Source of the DNA: Thermotogaceae bacterium
GTDB lineage: Bacteria > Thermotogota > Thermotogae > Thermotogales > Thermotogaceae
DNA: 6,939 bases
Reading direction: 5' to 3'
NCBI GenBank assembly: GCA_027038385.1
Contig: JALVXE010000164.1
Coordinates: 1-6,939, forward strand
This document shows, piece after piece, positions 6,271 through 6,939 of the stretch. A program made the position numbers and the translations under genes. Positions within the stretch are counted from its first letter, which is position 1. Each line of letters starts with the position of its first letter. The notes beneath the pieces were generated by a model, which worked only from the letters and a program-made list of their open reading frames with translations, had not been told where the DNA came from and did not search any database.

Positions 6271-6939
6271 TTACTCTCTGAGTCCGAGGTAGCGCTGCTC
6301 GTCGACTATGAGATCTCCACTGACAGCGTCTTCGAAAGCGCTCCTGATGTGTTCCGGAAGGATGTCCCTTCCACCGAGTCCGTACACGTAGGATCCCATC
6401 TGCGGGCGTATGGTGACGTTGTAGAGTGCTGACTTGACGGCTTCATAGAGTGGTGCCTCCGCCCCAAACGAAGCCGACCTGTCGAGCACTATGACGCCTT
6501 TTCTTCCGTTCAGATAGTGCTGAATCTGGGTCTTTGGAAATGGCCTGAACATCCATATCTTGAGTGCCCCGACTTTGAATCCTTCTTCTCTCATCCAATC
6601 GACGACGTACTTTATCGTGCTGTTCGTCGAACCGAGTGCAACCATAACGTATTCTGCGTCGTCGAGCTTGTACGGCTCGACAAAATCGTATTTTCTCCCG
6701 CTTACCTTGTAGAACTCCTCTGCGACTTTCGGAAAGACTTTTTTCACGTTTTCCATGGCCTCTATCTGTTGCCTCTTGTGTTCGAAATAGTAATCGTACA
6801 GGTCGAGCGGTCCGTACGTAACAGGGTGCTCCGTGTCAAGAAGTGGATACATAGCTTTCGGTTCTCCTATAAACTCTTTGACAACCTCGTCTGGAAGGAG
6901 CTCGACCGGTTCAACCCCGTGTGAGAGGATGAATCCATC
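6271..6939 (-). CDS. porA: Pyruvate:ferredoxin oxidoreductase alpha subunit (5' truncated by window edge)
   Basis: Alpha subunit, partner of PorB in forming the pyruvate and TPP site. The frame is open from the right edge (6939) to TAA at 6273-6271, giving the last 222 residues of a subunit that is about 390 residues in related species. A methionine codon at 6852 is internal: the 29 codons before it are in frame and read as family sequence (SHGVEPVELLP). Visible segments include VMVALGSTNSTIKYVVDWM followed by GFKVGALKIWMFRPFP, the transketolase-C-like domain that sets the order of subunit packing, then VIVLDRSASFGAEAPLYEAV and the tail GLGGRDILPEHI. In Thermotogae and archaea the usual order is gamma, delta, alpha, beta, so porC and porD probably lie just beyond the right edge. 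Confidence 0.95.
   Translation of the reverse strand, partial: DGFILSHGVEPVELLPDEVVKEFIGEPKAMYPLLDTEHPVTYGPLDLYDYYFEHKRQQIEAMENVKKVFPKVAEEFYKVSGRKYDFVEPYKLDDAEYVMVALGSTNSTIKYVVDWMREEGFKVGALKIWMFRPFPKTQIQHYLNGRKGVIVLDRSASFGAEAPLYEAVKSALYNVTIRPQMGSYVYGLGGRDILPEHIRSAFEDAVSGDLIVDEQRYLGLRE

Noticed and set aside
5682..6432. Several + strand open frames (up to 156 codons) opposite porB and porA
   Set aside because: They mirror the G/C-biased codon use of the conserved por genes; translations show no family features.

Overview
The window looks like a piece of a Thermotogae chromosome, most likely Thermotoga or Pseudothermotoga. Three things point there: the FtsY sequence, a protein-L-isoaspartate methyltransferase of about 320 residues with the extra C-terminal domain known from Thermotoga maritima, and adjacent separate genes for pyruvate:ferredoxin oxidoreductase alpha and beta subunits. 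The species call rests on remembered family features, not on a search. There are no RNA genes, mobile elements, CRISPR arrays or long non-coding stretches; the window is almost wholly coding.

Left part (1-4711, + strand): five genes in one apparent operon. These are the 3' part of ftsY (SRP receptor GTPase), a zinc-ribbon plus helical-repeat protein of the DUF2225 type, a membrane-anchored coiled-coil / LysM / degenerate LytM / 3D-domain cell-wall enzyme, a divergent protein that reads like a three-domain DNA polymerase sliding clamp, and pcm (protein repair methyltransferase). The last four are linked by three successive overlaps of 22, 23 and 26 nt, with each ribosome binding site inside the preceding gene.

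Middle (4712-5224, - strand): a 170-residue secreted protein, probably a small outer-membrane (toga) beta-barrel. Its stop codon directly abuts the pcm stop in convergent orientation, with no intergenic base, and a hairpin that could terminate both lies inside its last codons.

Right part (5277-6939, - strand): porB, complete, and the 3' part of porA, the catalytic subunits of pyruvate:ferredoxin oxidoreductase. A strong G/C hairpin with a T-rich tail follows porB. The small envelope gene starts only about 20 nt after it, so that gene is either read through from the por operon or has a promoter inside porB.

The most interesting items are the divergent sliding-clamp-like protein in an envelope/secretion operon and the enzyme that joins an EnvC/NlpD-like architecture (coiled coil plus inactive LytM) to an apparently active 3D domain.
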